Positions 36,726-48,659 are shown, counted from the stretch's first letter. The stretch is 64,000 nucleotides of DNA from Rotaria socialis (GCA_905331475.1 CAJNYU010000551.1:1-64000); one strand, 5' to 3'. Program-made: numbers and translations. The notes: generated from the sequence alone by a model not told the origin.

Positions 36726-37318
36726 TTAAGCAATAGGCCATTTCCATTGGTTAGCTGGTGCTTGTGCAACAAGTGGTTCCCACACATGATTTAAAGCCAT
36801 TCGACGTACACACATAAGTTCATTTTCAGCCTAGAAATTTGAAAAAAAAACACAAATTATTTTATTAATTTTGATTTGATATTATTCCAAACACAATAGT
36901 TACTTGTACAATGACTTCCTCGATTTGCCCACAATTGATTTTACGTTCGAGACGTGCGATGTTAGGCTCCTATTATTAAATAGACTGTAGTTTTAAAAAG
37001 AAATATTTTTATTTTAATATACATTTTCGACATGTTCAAGACGTGAGCTAATAACATCTTCAGTAAATTTGCGATAGGCTGCTGCTTCAGGTAATTTTTT
37101 AAGATCACGTAAGATTTTTCCGTAGAGAAGTTTCAATGACTATTTGAAAGAGAAAATTTTATATTCATTATAATTAATTGTTAATTATATACATAATGTG
37201 GATCTTTAGAAACAACCAATCCAGTAATATTCGTTGTCTAGAAAAAAAAGAAAATAATACTTAAATGAAAAAGATTTAAGTTGAATTTACATACTGCTTT
37301 TAAGATTTTCGAAGCCAT
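36726..37318 (-). CDS. NDUFA5: NADH dehydrogenase alpha subcomplex subunit 5 (complex I B13)
   Basis: Five exons (37318-37295, 37237-37193, 37139-37023, 36969-36904, 36830-36726) give 118 residues, the usual length of this subunit. Segments TTNITGLVVSKDPH, LKLLYGKILRDLKKLPEAAA, YRKFTEDVIS, CGQIEEVIVQAENEL and the terminal WEPLVAQAPANQWKWPIA match NDUFA5/B13, an accessory subunit on the matrix arm of mitochondrial complex I. Human NDUFA5 ends in QWKWPI, as here. The stop lies 158 bp from the SH3BP5 start on the same strand, close enough for co-transcription. Confidence 0.96.
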
Positions 37319-39050
37319 GAAAGAAAGAAATCAATCTAAAATGAATTCATAGGATTAGAATGTTCAAAATATTACACAATTCTTTTTCGGAACTCATTGA
37401 AACTTAGATAAATTGTTGACAGCCAGTGATCTAACGATGAGTAATAGATATTATTATCAAAAGGAATTATTTATTTATAAATGTTAAATATAAAAACAAT
37501 ATTTAAACAATTGTATATCAATTTTTCGAATACATTATGATAATCTCATTAGTCGTTACAATTTTTTTTTACAAGAAATAGTCATTCTATACAATTATAT
37601 TTTGAATATTATTTTGAGACAAAGGCGACAAATATAAAATAGGTGGCACCGCTAGTTTTTATATCCGTATTTCCATATTTCATCTGGGTTAAAATAATAA
37701 AGATCAAAGAATTTTATGATTTAATTAATATAATGTTTTTAAAACAGTTTAGGTGGAGCTTCAAGAGATGGCGCTATATAATGAATTTAATTACAATATA
37801 TTTGGAAACATGAGAGAAAGGTTGTTACTATGAAAGGAATATGTTCGATGTAAATAATGCAAATGTAATTAAGAGCGTAACTTGAAGAAATATAGTCTCT
37901 CTATGTCAACCATAAGAAATTCAAATTTCATCATCGTAAACAATAAGAACAATACGAAACCATTGACCTTTTGCAGTAGACAATTTTATTCATCTTATTT
38001 TACTGTTCCAATAATATTGATTAAGTTTTACAACTTTCAGCATCGTATTTTTTTTCTATCTGTGTAATTTAAGAGTTATAAACAAATAATAGGAATTAAA
38101 AAAATAATTTAATGAAGGAAAGTCAATGGTTGGTTTTCATTCATGGACAATTTTGTAATTTTTATCCTAACAGTCTCATCGTAGGTAATTATCGTAAGAC
38201 GACACTGTACAGTCAAAAGAAAAACTTAATTAGAGGATTTTATTGATAAGTTGTTTATCCTTATGACACAGCACGAAAGGTGGACGGTCTCTTTGTTTCA
38301 TGCAACGGCATGATTTAAAGTATAAAGCGATGATTTTGTAATGAAGTTGGAGAGTAAAGGTAATAATTAATACACTGTTCACATGAAACAAACATTCAAA
38401 ACTTTTATAAATTTTTTGTTACGTCGGCATAAAGAGAATTCATAACTAATTCATGAAGAATGCATGTTTTCAATCAGGAAGAGCCATTCTAGATCAAAGA
38501 TAATATCAAGTACAAGAAAATTTCTTAAAAATTTATCATTTGATTTAAGTGCTGAACAACCTTCAGCTAACATGCAAAAGAAATTAGACAATACGAAAAA
38601 CATGTATTGGTGAAGATGATGATTAATATCAATAGTTGTCTCTACTTCAGGTAGAAAGTAGATAAGATTTTGTAATAGATATTGGAAAATATTACTTGAG
38701 ACAAGTTATGTATTTAGTACCCTCAACTGGGTCAAATAGATATCAATAAAAGGATCGATGACAAGTCGATTAGAGTGTATAGAGGAGATGACTTTGGCCA
38801 ATCGGTTTACTTTAGTAATAATAAAGAATTGAGACTGAGAACATCGGTTTTACTTTCATGAATGTGGCAAAGCGTTTAGCATTTCAATTTGGGCCGTTAA
38901 TTATTTTTTATAAGTACATTTTCAATGATGCCAACATGACATGAGGGTGTGAGCAACATTAATTGAAACAATTTTCTTTCACATACATGTATATCATTAG
39001 CATATGCTCTATTTGATAGAAGTATATGAAGAAAAAAAGTGAAACTAGAC
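37319..39050. other. intergenic
   Basis: About 1.7 kb of AT-rich DNA upstream of NDUFA5 with no supported gene. A short plus-strand frame at 37882-38067 has no recognisable content. Confidence 0.5.
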
Positions 39051-39385
39051 TTTTGATCACGAAAAAAAGAGACAAATAATCACGAAATTTATTTTGAATA
39101 AATAGATAGTGCAAAGCAGAGGCCAAAACAGGCCGCGCGTTCGAGNCTGTTCAGAAAAGCGAGGTCTATGCCTATGATAGGCCGGTTACCTCCAGGTATA
39201 AAAGTACACTCGATGCTCTGTATGTACCTCTAGTTTCTAGTCTCTCATCATTATTCCATTAGCTTCAAAAACGTTGACAGACCCACAGACCTCGAACGCG
39301 CGGCCTGTTTTGGCCTCTGCTTTGCACTATCTATTTATTCAAAATAAATTTCGTGATTATTTGTCTCTTTTTTTCGTGATCAAAA
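39051..39385. mobile_element. fold-back element with 100-bp near-perfect inverted arms
   Basis: The left arm (39051-39150) and right arm (39285-39385) are inverted copies that match base for base, except at the single ambiguous N (39146), where the other arm reads two bases. The arms start TTTTGATCACG. The 134-bp loop holds a TATAAAA box at 39197-39203, and an AATAAA lies in the right arm at 39343-39348. Promoter and poly(A) signal about 145 bp apart recall the U3-R organisation of an LTR. I could not find a target-site duplication: the left flank is TAGAC and the right flank ATATT. It could be a fold-back transposon, a pair of inverted partial LTRs, or in part an assembly hairpin, as the N hints. 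Confidence 0.75.
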
Positions 39386-39917
39386 ATATTCATATCCAAA
39401 AACAAACTATTTAAAATCTCGACTTGATTCTATAATGAGATCTTTTTGACATCTTGCAGTGCCAAATGAACTTTTGAAAAGAATAGAGTTGTTTCTGGCT
39501 AATAAACAATATTCAATGTAATTACACATTTGGATTGTTTTTCTTTATAGTAATAATAAATCGATAGTTGCAACATATAATATCAAATGAAAATGATTAC
39601 TAGCATCAACACGATGATTTCTATTTGCTTCAAATTCCTATTTTTAAAAAGAATACTAGTGGCACGATTAGACAGTGCTTACAGCGCACTCTATCAGTAA
39701 TACGCCGTTGCCGAAAAGATATTTGATGTAGCTATAATTTTTAAAAGAATAAATTGCAATTTTTAATAATCTAATTTTAAATGTTATAGTCTAAACGAAA
39801 TTATTGATGTTAATGAACGTTTCTATGAATGTGAAGTCTACAATGGTTGGTATGTGTACGTTGATTTTGTATACTAAAAAATCAAGACAACGAAGACCTG
39901 TTTTTCACGTATACTAG
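39386..39917. promoter_or_regulatory. intergenic upstream of calaxin
   Basis: About 0.5 kb, AT-rich. A T-rich acceptor-like sequence ending in TACTAG abuts the calaxin ATG at 39918, compatible with a spliced leader or 5' UTR intron. No other feature. Confidence 0.4.
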
Positions 39918-41320
39918 ATGTCGTCAGCCAAAGCTAAAGGTGGTCGATTATCGACTCAAAATGTTGATTCGCCTGGTATCCGAAAAATTCATAGTCGTCA
40001 TACATGGGTGAAACCTCTCTAGTTTAATTTTTTTCCAACTTTAACTTTATTATTCAAAATGAAATCTTTAGAAATTAGAAAGTATCAGTCATGGTAAAGG
40101 ACAACCAGTATCACGAAAAGCTGTTCACTATGTCATAGATGAAGTTGGGAAACGAAAGGAAAAATTTCATTGTAAGCATTTAAAGCAGTGAATTGGTGCT
40201 AGTTTATGCGAAACTATTTTAGTTTCAAAACAAGAAATTGAATCACTTTGTACAATATTTCGTCATTTGACTAAAAGTGGCGATAAAGGTAAAGCATAAA
40301 GGAAACTTTTTGTATTACTATGTAGCTATTTTAATTTAGAAAAAATTGATCGTAATCGTTTCCGTGACATTCTACATAATACATTCGATATGACTGATGA
40401 TATTCTAATGGATCGAGGTAATTCAATAAAATGGAGGAAAGAACCTTTTTCTAATCAATTTGAATTTTGCCAATTAGTCTTCAAAGCATTCGATCGGGAC
40501 AACGATGGGCAAGTCAGCATGCTTGAATGGGTTGTTGGACTTAATACATATTTACGTGGAACGCTAGATGAAAAAATTGCTTGTGAGCTAGAGAACAAGA
40601 GAAATCATGAAACTATTGTTTATTGTTTATTTTGTTAGTCGCTTTTACTTGTTATTCGCTTAAAGGTGAAAAACATATAACCCGTGAAGAAATCTTTCAA
40701 CTACTTAAAAGCAGTGTTCTTAAGGTAAATGAAATATTTATTCAAGCAATAATATAACTGTCTCTCTTTGTATTTAAATAGCAAGCTGGCGATGAAGATC
40801 CAGATGAAAGTATCAAAGAGCTAGTTGAAATTACACTTAAAAAAATGGACAAAGATCACGACAATCGTTTGGGTGATAATGATTTTTCGCAATCAGTTCG
40901 TGAAGATCCTCTTCTACTTTCGTGCTTTGGTCAAGTATTTGCGAATGCAAGAGTAAGTATTCAGTAGAATAAAAATAAATTCTATAAAAAAAATTATAAT
41001 TTTCTTCAGATAGTCGAAGCATTTCTACATTTTTTTTCTGAAAATACTCATGTTAAATCGTATAGTTGTCAGAAAGAGAAAGAGACGACAGTAGTAGACG
41101 ACAATTAGCTTGCTTAATCACACTTGTATAGAATTGCATGATGCATGGCGAAATATAAATTTTATTTTTTTCTTCTCAAAATTATATAAACGTTTTTTTT
41201 GTTGCGATATTCATTTAGAGAAAAGCTGATTTTGAACGAATACTTGAACATATGTCTGAACAAGTTGTATTCGGTCAAACGTTTACACAACAACAATTAG
41301 CAGAAATGTTTGATTATTAA
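39918..41320 (+). CDS. calaxin-like EF-hand protein of ciliary dynein
   Basis: Eight exons (39918-40007, 40072-40171, 40223-40288, 40340-40417, 40478-40582, 40639-40724, 40782-40952, 41219-41320) give 265 residues, against roughly 211 for human CALAXIN/EFCAB1. The core aligns well: [59 protein letters not shown] and [14 protein letters not shown]. The extra length is a poorly conserved amino end. Two canonical EF loops are visible ([13 protein letters not shown] and [13 protein letters not shown]). The one between them ([13 protein letters not shown]) has lost the usual calcium-ligand aspartates. Calaxin is a calcium sensor of outer-arm dynein in motile cilia. Confidence 0.93.
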
Positions 41321-42400
41321 TCTTATTCTCAGCCGAATTTTTTTATATTCTTTTTTTAATATCATCTTATCCGTTTCTAATATATTTCAAATAAATTCAA
41401 CCTATTGAACGTGTGCATGACATTAAGCACGAGTTCACAAACTTTACATACGTAGATTAATATAAACATGATTGTATCTGAGCGCTTGAATAAAAACCGG
41501 AACATTTTAAAATATATCTTATATCATATAAGGAAATGATCATCGCTCATTGAATTAGTCAAGTAGAACGTAAATGCTAAATCAGTGTTTTCAATAGGTG
41601 TGCCAAGCAGAAGTAACATGTAAGGAATGGAGTTGTTTCATGTCTCTTACGAAAATCACTTTCTGCCTATGGGTATTAGAGCTTCATGGGGAAAATCAAG
41701 TGATCAATCATTGGGCACAACAAGTTTTGTCATTTTAATATATATGCGGAAGTAGACTATTTGAAGTATGCCTACAACTTATCGTTTCCACTGTATTACT
41801 ATTTTCATCGATCGCTTGAATTGTTGTAGGCGTTACACAAATTTCGAGTGAATTCAACATGCTCATGGCATCGTTAACGAAACAAATGACATTTGCGCAA
41901 GCCGCAATCACAATAGATGCTACTGATTTTGTTTTGTAATTTTACGTTAGCTTGGATCGATTGCATGATGATCGAGTTCTTCGGTAAGAAAAAATAAATA
42001 GCTTTTCCAGTCGACATATCGAAGTTAAAGAAAAGCCTGATTGTGTAACAGACTTTTTGTTGATTACTCGTACTCTTCTTAGATTCGGAATTCTCGAGTG
42101 CAGTTTTGCTTCGTGATATTACGGTAAGAATTGGTCAAATCGATCTAATTCTCAGCCGTTTTCTCATGTACTACGTTCGATGGAGTTGAAAATGTTTTAC
42201 AGGCAATGAATGTTATTTGTCTGGGTACTTTGTTAAGTGTCCTTCTATTTATTTTGTTGCAATGAAGAAACCAACAAAGTGCACGTACCCTAAAAAAGAC
42301 TTATAATTTAATCGAACCACAAGACGAAATAATCCCTGGTCGATTAATATTAGGTGATTTTATGTGAAAAAATAAAACGATGGCCGCTCACTTCGTCGCA

Positions 42401-42502
42401 ATGAAAATTCGTTGCGATAGGCTACGCGTATATAAAGGAGAGAGTACATTTATTGAATTAAACGATTTTGTTCAATATGTTACTTATTCATCACCTTTAT
42501 AA
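42401..42502 (+). pseudogene. short coding fragment, inverted partner of 43.2 kb
   Basis: From ATG at 42401 to TAA at 42500-42502 the frame reads MKIRCDRLRVYKGESTFIEL and then NDFVQYV. The minus strand at 43153-43250 reads KFRCDKLVVYKGVSTLIEL and then SAFV. The two share R-C-D-[RK]-L-x-V-Y-K-G-x-S-T-x-I-E-L-x-x-F-V over about 25 residues, while their DNA differs in part at synonymous-type sites. That suggests both descend from a real coding exon. No full-length gene surrounds either copy, so I call them relics of a duplicated gene or mobile element. Family unknown. Confidence 0.45.
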
Positions 42503-43152
42503 ATGTATTCCTTTACAATAATAACACTGTTTTTTCCAAAAATGACAGAAATGTTAATGTAAAATGTTCTTTTTTGTAAATTCATATCACCCAAAAATTA
42601 AATGAAAACTCTACAAAGTTAAATTTATAACAAAAATCTTAATTTAAAAGAAATTATTTCTCATCTTAATAAGTTTTTTTAAATTAAAACGTGTCACCTC
42701 TCAAACATGATATCGAAAGAATACTGTAGACTTACAGAATTTATTGGGATTGTTTATTTTTAATATTCGCAGTATCGAAAACCTAAAAATCCATTTCAAA
42801 AATTTGCAAAGCCACTTCATCCAACAATCGAGTAACGTCGCAAATCACAGAAGCTTATCCTAGACATTGCTGAGCGAATTATGCAGCTCAAGAACGAGTA
42901 CATTTTTTGGTTCATTTCTTCTTGGTTTTTCTTAGCTCAAAATTTCATCAGAGATTGTCTCCTTAAAAGACTTCAGTTGACTTTTATTTAATAGCAGACG
43001 TTTTGCAGTGTAACAGAAGAATTTTGCAAAACTAAATAATCTTTTACAGAACGAAACAATTTTTTCTTCAAAACGGATCTATTATTCATCATATCGATCT
43101 AATTATTATTCCATAATAGAATGTACATTTACGCAATTACTTGAATAGCATA

Positions 43153-43250
43153 CTAAACAAAAGCACTTAATTCAATTAATGTACTCACTCCTTTATATAC
43201 GACTAGCTTATCGCAACGAAATTTTGTTTTAAGCGGATGCGGTAGCTTCT
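43153..43250 (-). pseudogene. short coding fragment, inverted partner of 42.4 kb
   Basis: The minus-strand frame ending at 43153 contains KLPHPLKTKFRCDKLVVYKG and a further 15 residues to the stop. Its last 25 or so residues match the plus-strand fragment at 42401. The two are arranged tail to tail about 650 bp apart. Upstream of the shared part this copy stays open for about 50 more codons, with cysteines in NYCDAMNCNKK, but shows no known domain. Confidence 0.45.
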
Positions 43251-45617
43251 TATTACAATTCATCGCGTCGCAGTAGTTTTTTTCTTGGTTAGCACCGTGG
43301 CACAGCAGCGGCAGATCTTCAGTCACGATGAGCATCTCTGTCTTATAATTCAAATGCAGCTGAGGACTAACAAGTAGAAAATATATCTTCAATTTTACAT
43401 GGAGATATTATCTACATTTGCCCAGAGATTTTTAAAAAGAACAAATAAGACTTATATATGTAAATATAACATGTTACACAGGTCACTTTACACTTGGCAC
43501 TGCATACATTTCACAGCGATTTACATTATTCATTACCTCTACAAATCATAGTTTACTTACAAAAGAAATAAAAAACATCCAATACACCGTAAACAATACG
43601 TTATAAATGACAGATTATAATAATAGTAAATAATCTTGGAACATGTGCAATGTGAAGTGACTTTTACAACACTCGGTAGTAGAATGAAGTATATAATGAT
43701 CATTCTAGATAGATTCATGATAATGAACAAGTCCCGTTCTTCTCACGGTAGTTTGAGAGAATTAGGACAATGAAGATGTGAAAGTTGCCGATGCACAACA
43801 TTTATTGAATATTTGGAAGGAAAACGTTTTCAGATATGCCCATGAATCGTTTTCTTTTTGAAATAATGACATCATCTCGAAGACATTTTTCCTACTGTTT
43901 CAGAATCCGTTCCCAAGATTTTTGTCTTCTAAATTCCATCTTTGTACACTAAAATCCATAGTCGAACTATTATCTGTGCATCGCATTGCGTATTACTCCA
44001 TCATTCAAATTTCCACTTTATACACAACATGAAAGTAGACATCAATCGTTGCTCAAGAATTTTCACACGAAGATCATCTTTTATGCTTTAGTTGTTCATT
44101 TCTTTCATTCTTCTTGCAAGATATATCATTTCCAGAGATGACTACAGAACGGAACATGCGCCTATTTTTCTCTTTCAGCAAGACAGAATAGAGCGCACAA
44201 ACGAGTTCTGCCTCATTATATGTTTTCTATCTATTGTCATTGGTTGCACTGAATACGTACTATCAGTTGGAAGTATTACTACTCAAATAACAAATAATAT
44301 TAACCTAGACATTGTTAGAACTTCTTGGTGGTGAGATTTACTCTACGAAAAAGATGAACTAATCTTGATCTAGAACAATTAGAAAACAATCTATGGGTAC
44401 AATCCATGCAAAATGATAACGTTTCTTTTAAAAGCATGCTTGTCAACTCTTTTCTGCATTATACTCGTATATTTACAACAGTTATGTTATTGATGCACCT
44501 CCTCTCATTCATTGTTTTGCTATTTAGTACCATTCATAGTGGGAACAAAATGTGGACGATGGCGGAACTCGTTGTTTTTATCGGCATGTTTCAAATACAT
44601 TGCTTCAATAATTTGTGTGCTTGGCAAAAAAAATTCCTAATTATTAAAAGTTAATCAATATTCAAGAACAGATTTGTGATATTTGAAAAAATTACAAAAA
44701 CCAAAAAACAGGATCTAGTAAAGATGCATTTTACTCTACAATATGTCGATGTTTGTATCAAAGTTAAGACAACAGGAACATCTGATTATATTGCGAAGAT
44801 TTATTTCTCAGTCAAATCTTCGAGCTTTGTGTACACGTGTCAGTATCTGATTTCATCCCTGGAAACACGAACTAGCTTTCACATTCGCGTTCCTAGGAAC
44901 CCGGGATCCATACTACTCTAAAAAAATAGATATTTGCAAAAAACAACCAAGATAGACTTCCCAGCATTCGAAAGTCAACTTGGGTTTCCAAAAGGACACC
45001 TTTTCTTTTTTTGTTTCGTCTGACGCAAAAGTGTACAAGTATATATAAATGTGTGAGCGTGTTCTCAAGTACATAAAAAACATTGTAGAATTCATTTGTA
45101 GTTGTGCTCTTAAAGAATAAAATTCCGAGAAATAGAAATACTGACACCCCTAGCTTTGACCACTGTTCGGAAGACCGACAGAGATATTGCGAAATAAATC
45201 TTTATCCTATCGTAAGAAGTTCCTATCAAAGTGATTCTTTAATCATTTATGGAAACTTTCTATTTAGCTTTGTCCATCTGAGGAAAGGTCATTGATGGGA
45301 AGCTACGTAGTTGACTGATAAAAATTTGCTTAAAAGAAGTAGAGTGAAAGTTTTTTCTTGCAAATTCGCTTTATTTCACTTTTCTAGAGGACGCTATTAT
45401 TGATGTGTTTAATATAGCTGATTCGCTTAGAACATAATAGTACACACCATTCCGATCGTCGGACTACGATGACTCATCGAAGCAATGTCGACTGTATGTA
45501 CACATGGTAGAGATTCTAGTGGTCCCGTTATCATGATGTATTATACATAAAAGTAATCGTTTGTTATGCACCTGATAAATTCTTTACATTTATTTATATT
45601 TTATTTCAGTAATCTAG

Positions 45618-48165
45618 TCATTCTACATTAAATAGTTTAATACTAATCGAATCTCATGATGATTTATCACAATTATTGTATGTATCTATTTACTTTTGGC
45701 ATTAAATAATGGAAAATAAATACGAATGGTAATTCATTTAGATGGAATTTTGTCTAGTTTAATCATATTTACTTTTATACAGTAAGGAATCTGATTTTAT
45801 AGGTTATTCTTTTCTTATAATTAGTATTATTTTTTAATTGATCTAGTATTTTTCAAGTTATCAATGGCGAAGAAAATCGAATTTCATCTTTAGAAAAACG
45901 AATCCAAGAATTAGAAGCTAGGTAAATAATTAATTGAGCAATAGAGTTACGAAAACTACTTGATCTATATCTAATCTTAGACAACAACAATATCCGGAAG
46001 TAACATTCCTGACATATAAGGATCGTAAACGCATTCTTGTACGTATAGAGTTGTCTTTTTTTTTATTGATGTAGACGTTTTTTTGTTCTTAGGTTACCGG
46101 TGGAGCTGGGTATGCACAAACATTTATTCCAATATTGAGTTTTTTCTTTTGTAATAAATAGTTTTGTCGGTTCACATCTGATTGATCGTTTAATGCTTGA
46201 AGGACATGAAGTGATTGTAGCTGATAATTTTTTTACTGGTCGTAAACGTAATATTGAACATTGGATTGGTCATGAAAATTTCGAATTAATCAATCATGAT
46301 ATTGTCAATCCACTTTATATTGAAGGTAAAAATTAATCAGCATAAAAATTTCTTTTCTAAACAAATAGTCTTCCTCTAGTCGATCAAATTTATCATTTGG
46401 CATCACCCGCTTCACCGTTACATTACATGTATAATCCAGTAAAAACAATTAAAGTTAATACAATGGGTACTATTAATATGTTAGGTAAATAGAATAACGT
46501 GTTTTTTACTTGTTGTTAGAAATTCATGATAATTCATGTTGACTATTCAATCAGGTTTGGCACGTCGTGTTCGTGCTCGTCTATTGTTTGCTTCAACAAG
46601 TGAAGTCTATGGTGATCCAGAAGCTCATCCACAAAAAGAAACATATTTTGGTAATGTAAATCCATTTGGGCCAAGATCTTGTTATGATGAATCTAAACGA
46701 GTTGCAGAAGCAACGTGTTATGCATATGCTAAACAGGTTATAGTGATTATTTAAAATCAATGAAAAAATATATTGTTGAGTTTGTAGGAAGGAATTAATA
46801 TTCGTATTGCTCGAATATTTAATACATATGGTCCTCGAATGCATATGAACGATGGACGTGTTGTTAGTAATTTTATTCTTCAAGCACTTCAGAATGAACC
46901 TATTACGGTTAAAAATTCTATTTTGTTTTCTCGATTAGTTATAAGGAAAGTGTTTTTTTTCTTATGTAGGTTTATGGTCATGGTAAACAAACACGTTCAT
47001 TTCAATATGTCAGCGATCTTGTTGATGGCCTTATTTCTCTAATGAATAGTAATTATTCAATGCCAATGAATTTGGGTAACCCAGATGAATATACAATTGA
47101 ACAATTTGCTTTTAAAATCAAAGATCTTGTTGGTAAGTTAAATGAAAGGGCATTCTATCCGCGTCAGATTTTTGCACATGTTAAAGTTTTCCACTTACTC
47201 TTGTCTTATTTAAAAGAATTTCAATCTATGTATATAGCATATATTGCCAGGATGATCTTGAACATTGTTAGGTTTTTGCTTCTGCTTTAATTACGAGACA
47301 TGTGAAGGCATAGTAGTAAATTGTTTTTCTGTAAGGTAACCTGAATAATTAAAAACAAAAATATTGAAGCCAATACTATCTAAACCAAGGGGAAACAAAC
47401 TGATTTCTTGATTTCCATGATTTCTTATGATTTCCAGTGATTTCTATGGCTGGAAATCAGTTTTTATATGATCGTTGCAACCCAGTAAAAATCCTTGGAA
47501 ACGTTCAGGCATGTTGAAAAATGATGAGAAATCAACAATGGTCCCTGAAAACATTGCACATTCTGAAAAATCAAAGGAGATTAGTAAAAATCATCAGTGA
47601 TCAATAGAAATCAATATTTTTTTCAGTATATAGTTCGAGAATTTCTGTGATTTAAATTTATTTACATTCGTTTCTTGTAATTTTTAACAACTGAGTCGTT
47701 ATTCACATCTTTAAAGTATGATGATTTCCGATGATTTCTAGTGATTTCCAATGATTTCTAGTGATCTATATGCCTGGAAATCAGTTTGTTCCCCCTTGAT
47801 CTAAATTGGTTGGCTGAGTTCCGAATGCGAATCGTTTATCTTAATTTTTTCAGGATCAAAAGCTCCAATAGTATACAAAGATCCAGTTGTTGATGATCCA
47901 AAACAACGACGACCTGATATAACATTAGCAAAATCTTGGCTTAATTGGGAGCCAAAAGTAAGTCTCCCGTTGAAACATAGGAATGAATCATCTTATTGGA
48001 CTTCTTTAGGTTTTAATAAATGATGGTCTCAATAAAACAATCGCATATTTTCGCAATGAACTTCTTGTTAAACATCATAGCGAACGTAATGTATTCTTTC
48101 CCAATGAATGGCTTCATACATCGGATGTTCCTAGAACATCAACAGCAAAAAACATCGAACTTTAA
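45618..48165 (+). CDS. UXS1: UDP-glucuronate decarboxylase (UDP-xylose synthase)
   Basis: Ten confident exons (45847-45921, 45981-46038, 46093-46109, 46162-46325, 46380-46484, 46555-46736, 46788-46907, 46970-47132, 47854-47957, 48010-48165) and a plausible upstream one (45618-45677) stay in frame for about 400 codons. The NAD-binding glycine motif is VTGGAGFVGSHL, and the short-chain dehydrogenase signature is STSEVYGDP with YDESK (catalytic Tyr and Lys). [18 protein letters not shown] and [20 protein letters not shown] match UXS1 closely. It converts UDP-glucuronate to UDP-xylose for proteoglycan and Notch-type glycans. Exon 46093-46109 is only 17 nt and encodes VTGGAG. The start and any transmembrane exon were not found. 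Intron 9 contains a MITE-like insertion. Confidence 0.95.
47385..47798. mobile_element. MITE-like element in UXS1 intron 9
   Basis: A 414-bp insertion is bounded by inverted ends CCAAGGGGAAACAAACTG on the left and, reading inward from the right, CAAGGGGGAACAAACTG. Both ends continue with ATTTC. The 7-bp word ATCTAAA directly flanks both sides (47378-47384 and 47799-47805), as a target-site duplication would. The interior is built from repeated GATTTC-type words near both ends and has no coding capacity. It lies in the sense intron between two coding exons and leaves the splice sites intact. The superfamily is undetermined. Confidence 0.75.
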
Positions 48166-48287
48166 TTTTTTTTTCTATTTTTTATACTGCGATTTTTAAT
48201 TTTACAATAGAAGAAGATCTATCGAATCTTTTGTAGATAGTGGAAAGGCAATCCTTTTTTTACTTTAATTTTAGCTTTAAGAGAACA

Positions 48288-48659
48288 ATGTCAGCGTCAG
48301 TTAACGTTATTGTACAATATATTTTATTAAGACGTGATCTTAAAAAAATGAAGAACTATAATGATGGCGCTATTATTGCTCAAGCATGTCATGCATCAAG
48401 TGCTATTATATATAAAACAATAAATGACGATTTAACTAAATCATACTTGAACGATTTAGACCGAATGCATAAAGTTGTTTTAGGCATAGATGGAAATGAA
48501 AATGAATTAAACGAATTAAGTAATTTACTTAAACAAAATTCAATCGAACATTATTTATGGATGGAACAACCAGAAAATATTCCAACAGCGATTGCTGTTA
48601 AACCGTATTACAAGAAAGATGTTGAACATTTTTTTTCAAAATATAAATTATATCGATAA
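48288..48659 (+). CDS. PTRHD1: PTRHD1, peptidyl-tRNA hydrolase domain protein
   Basis: One exon. I choose ATG at 48288 over the in-frame one at 48240: an acceptor-like AATTTTAG ends at 48274, and MSASVNVIVQYILLRRDL begins just where the family does, giving 123 residues. Segments VQYILLRRDL, GAIIAQACHASSA, LDRMHKVVLGID, HYLWMEQPENIPTAIAVKPY and a C-terminal FFSKYKLYR match PTRHD1, a relative of archaeal-type Pth2. Pth2 enzymes cleave peptidyl-tRNA; the role of PTRHD1 itself is unclear. The start is only 122 bp after the UXS1 stop on the same strand, which suggests co-transcription. Confidence 0.94.
   Translation: MSASVNVIVQYILLRRDLKKMKNYNDGAIIAQACHASSAIIYKTINDDLTKSYLNDLDRMHKVVLGIDGNENELNELSNLLKQNSIEHYLWMEQPENIPTAIAVKPYYKKDVEHFFSKYKLYR

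Larger units (their letters stand above)
41321..45617. other. gene-poor intergenic region with inverted coding relics
   Basis: A 4.3-kb region between calaxin and the first recognised UXS1 exon. Apart from two inverted protein-coding fragments (42401-42502 and 43153-43250) I see no supported gene. Frames at 44092-44921 are hydrophobic and AT-rich with no family resemblance. An unrecognised first exon of UXS1 may lie in this region. Confidence 0.45.

Noticed and set aside
44092..44921. Three consecutive plus-strand frames resembling membrane proteins
   Set aside because: Hydrophobicity follows from T-rich codons; no shared domain, no convincing splice joins, no link to UXS1.
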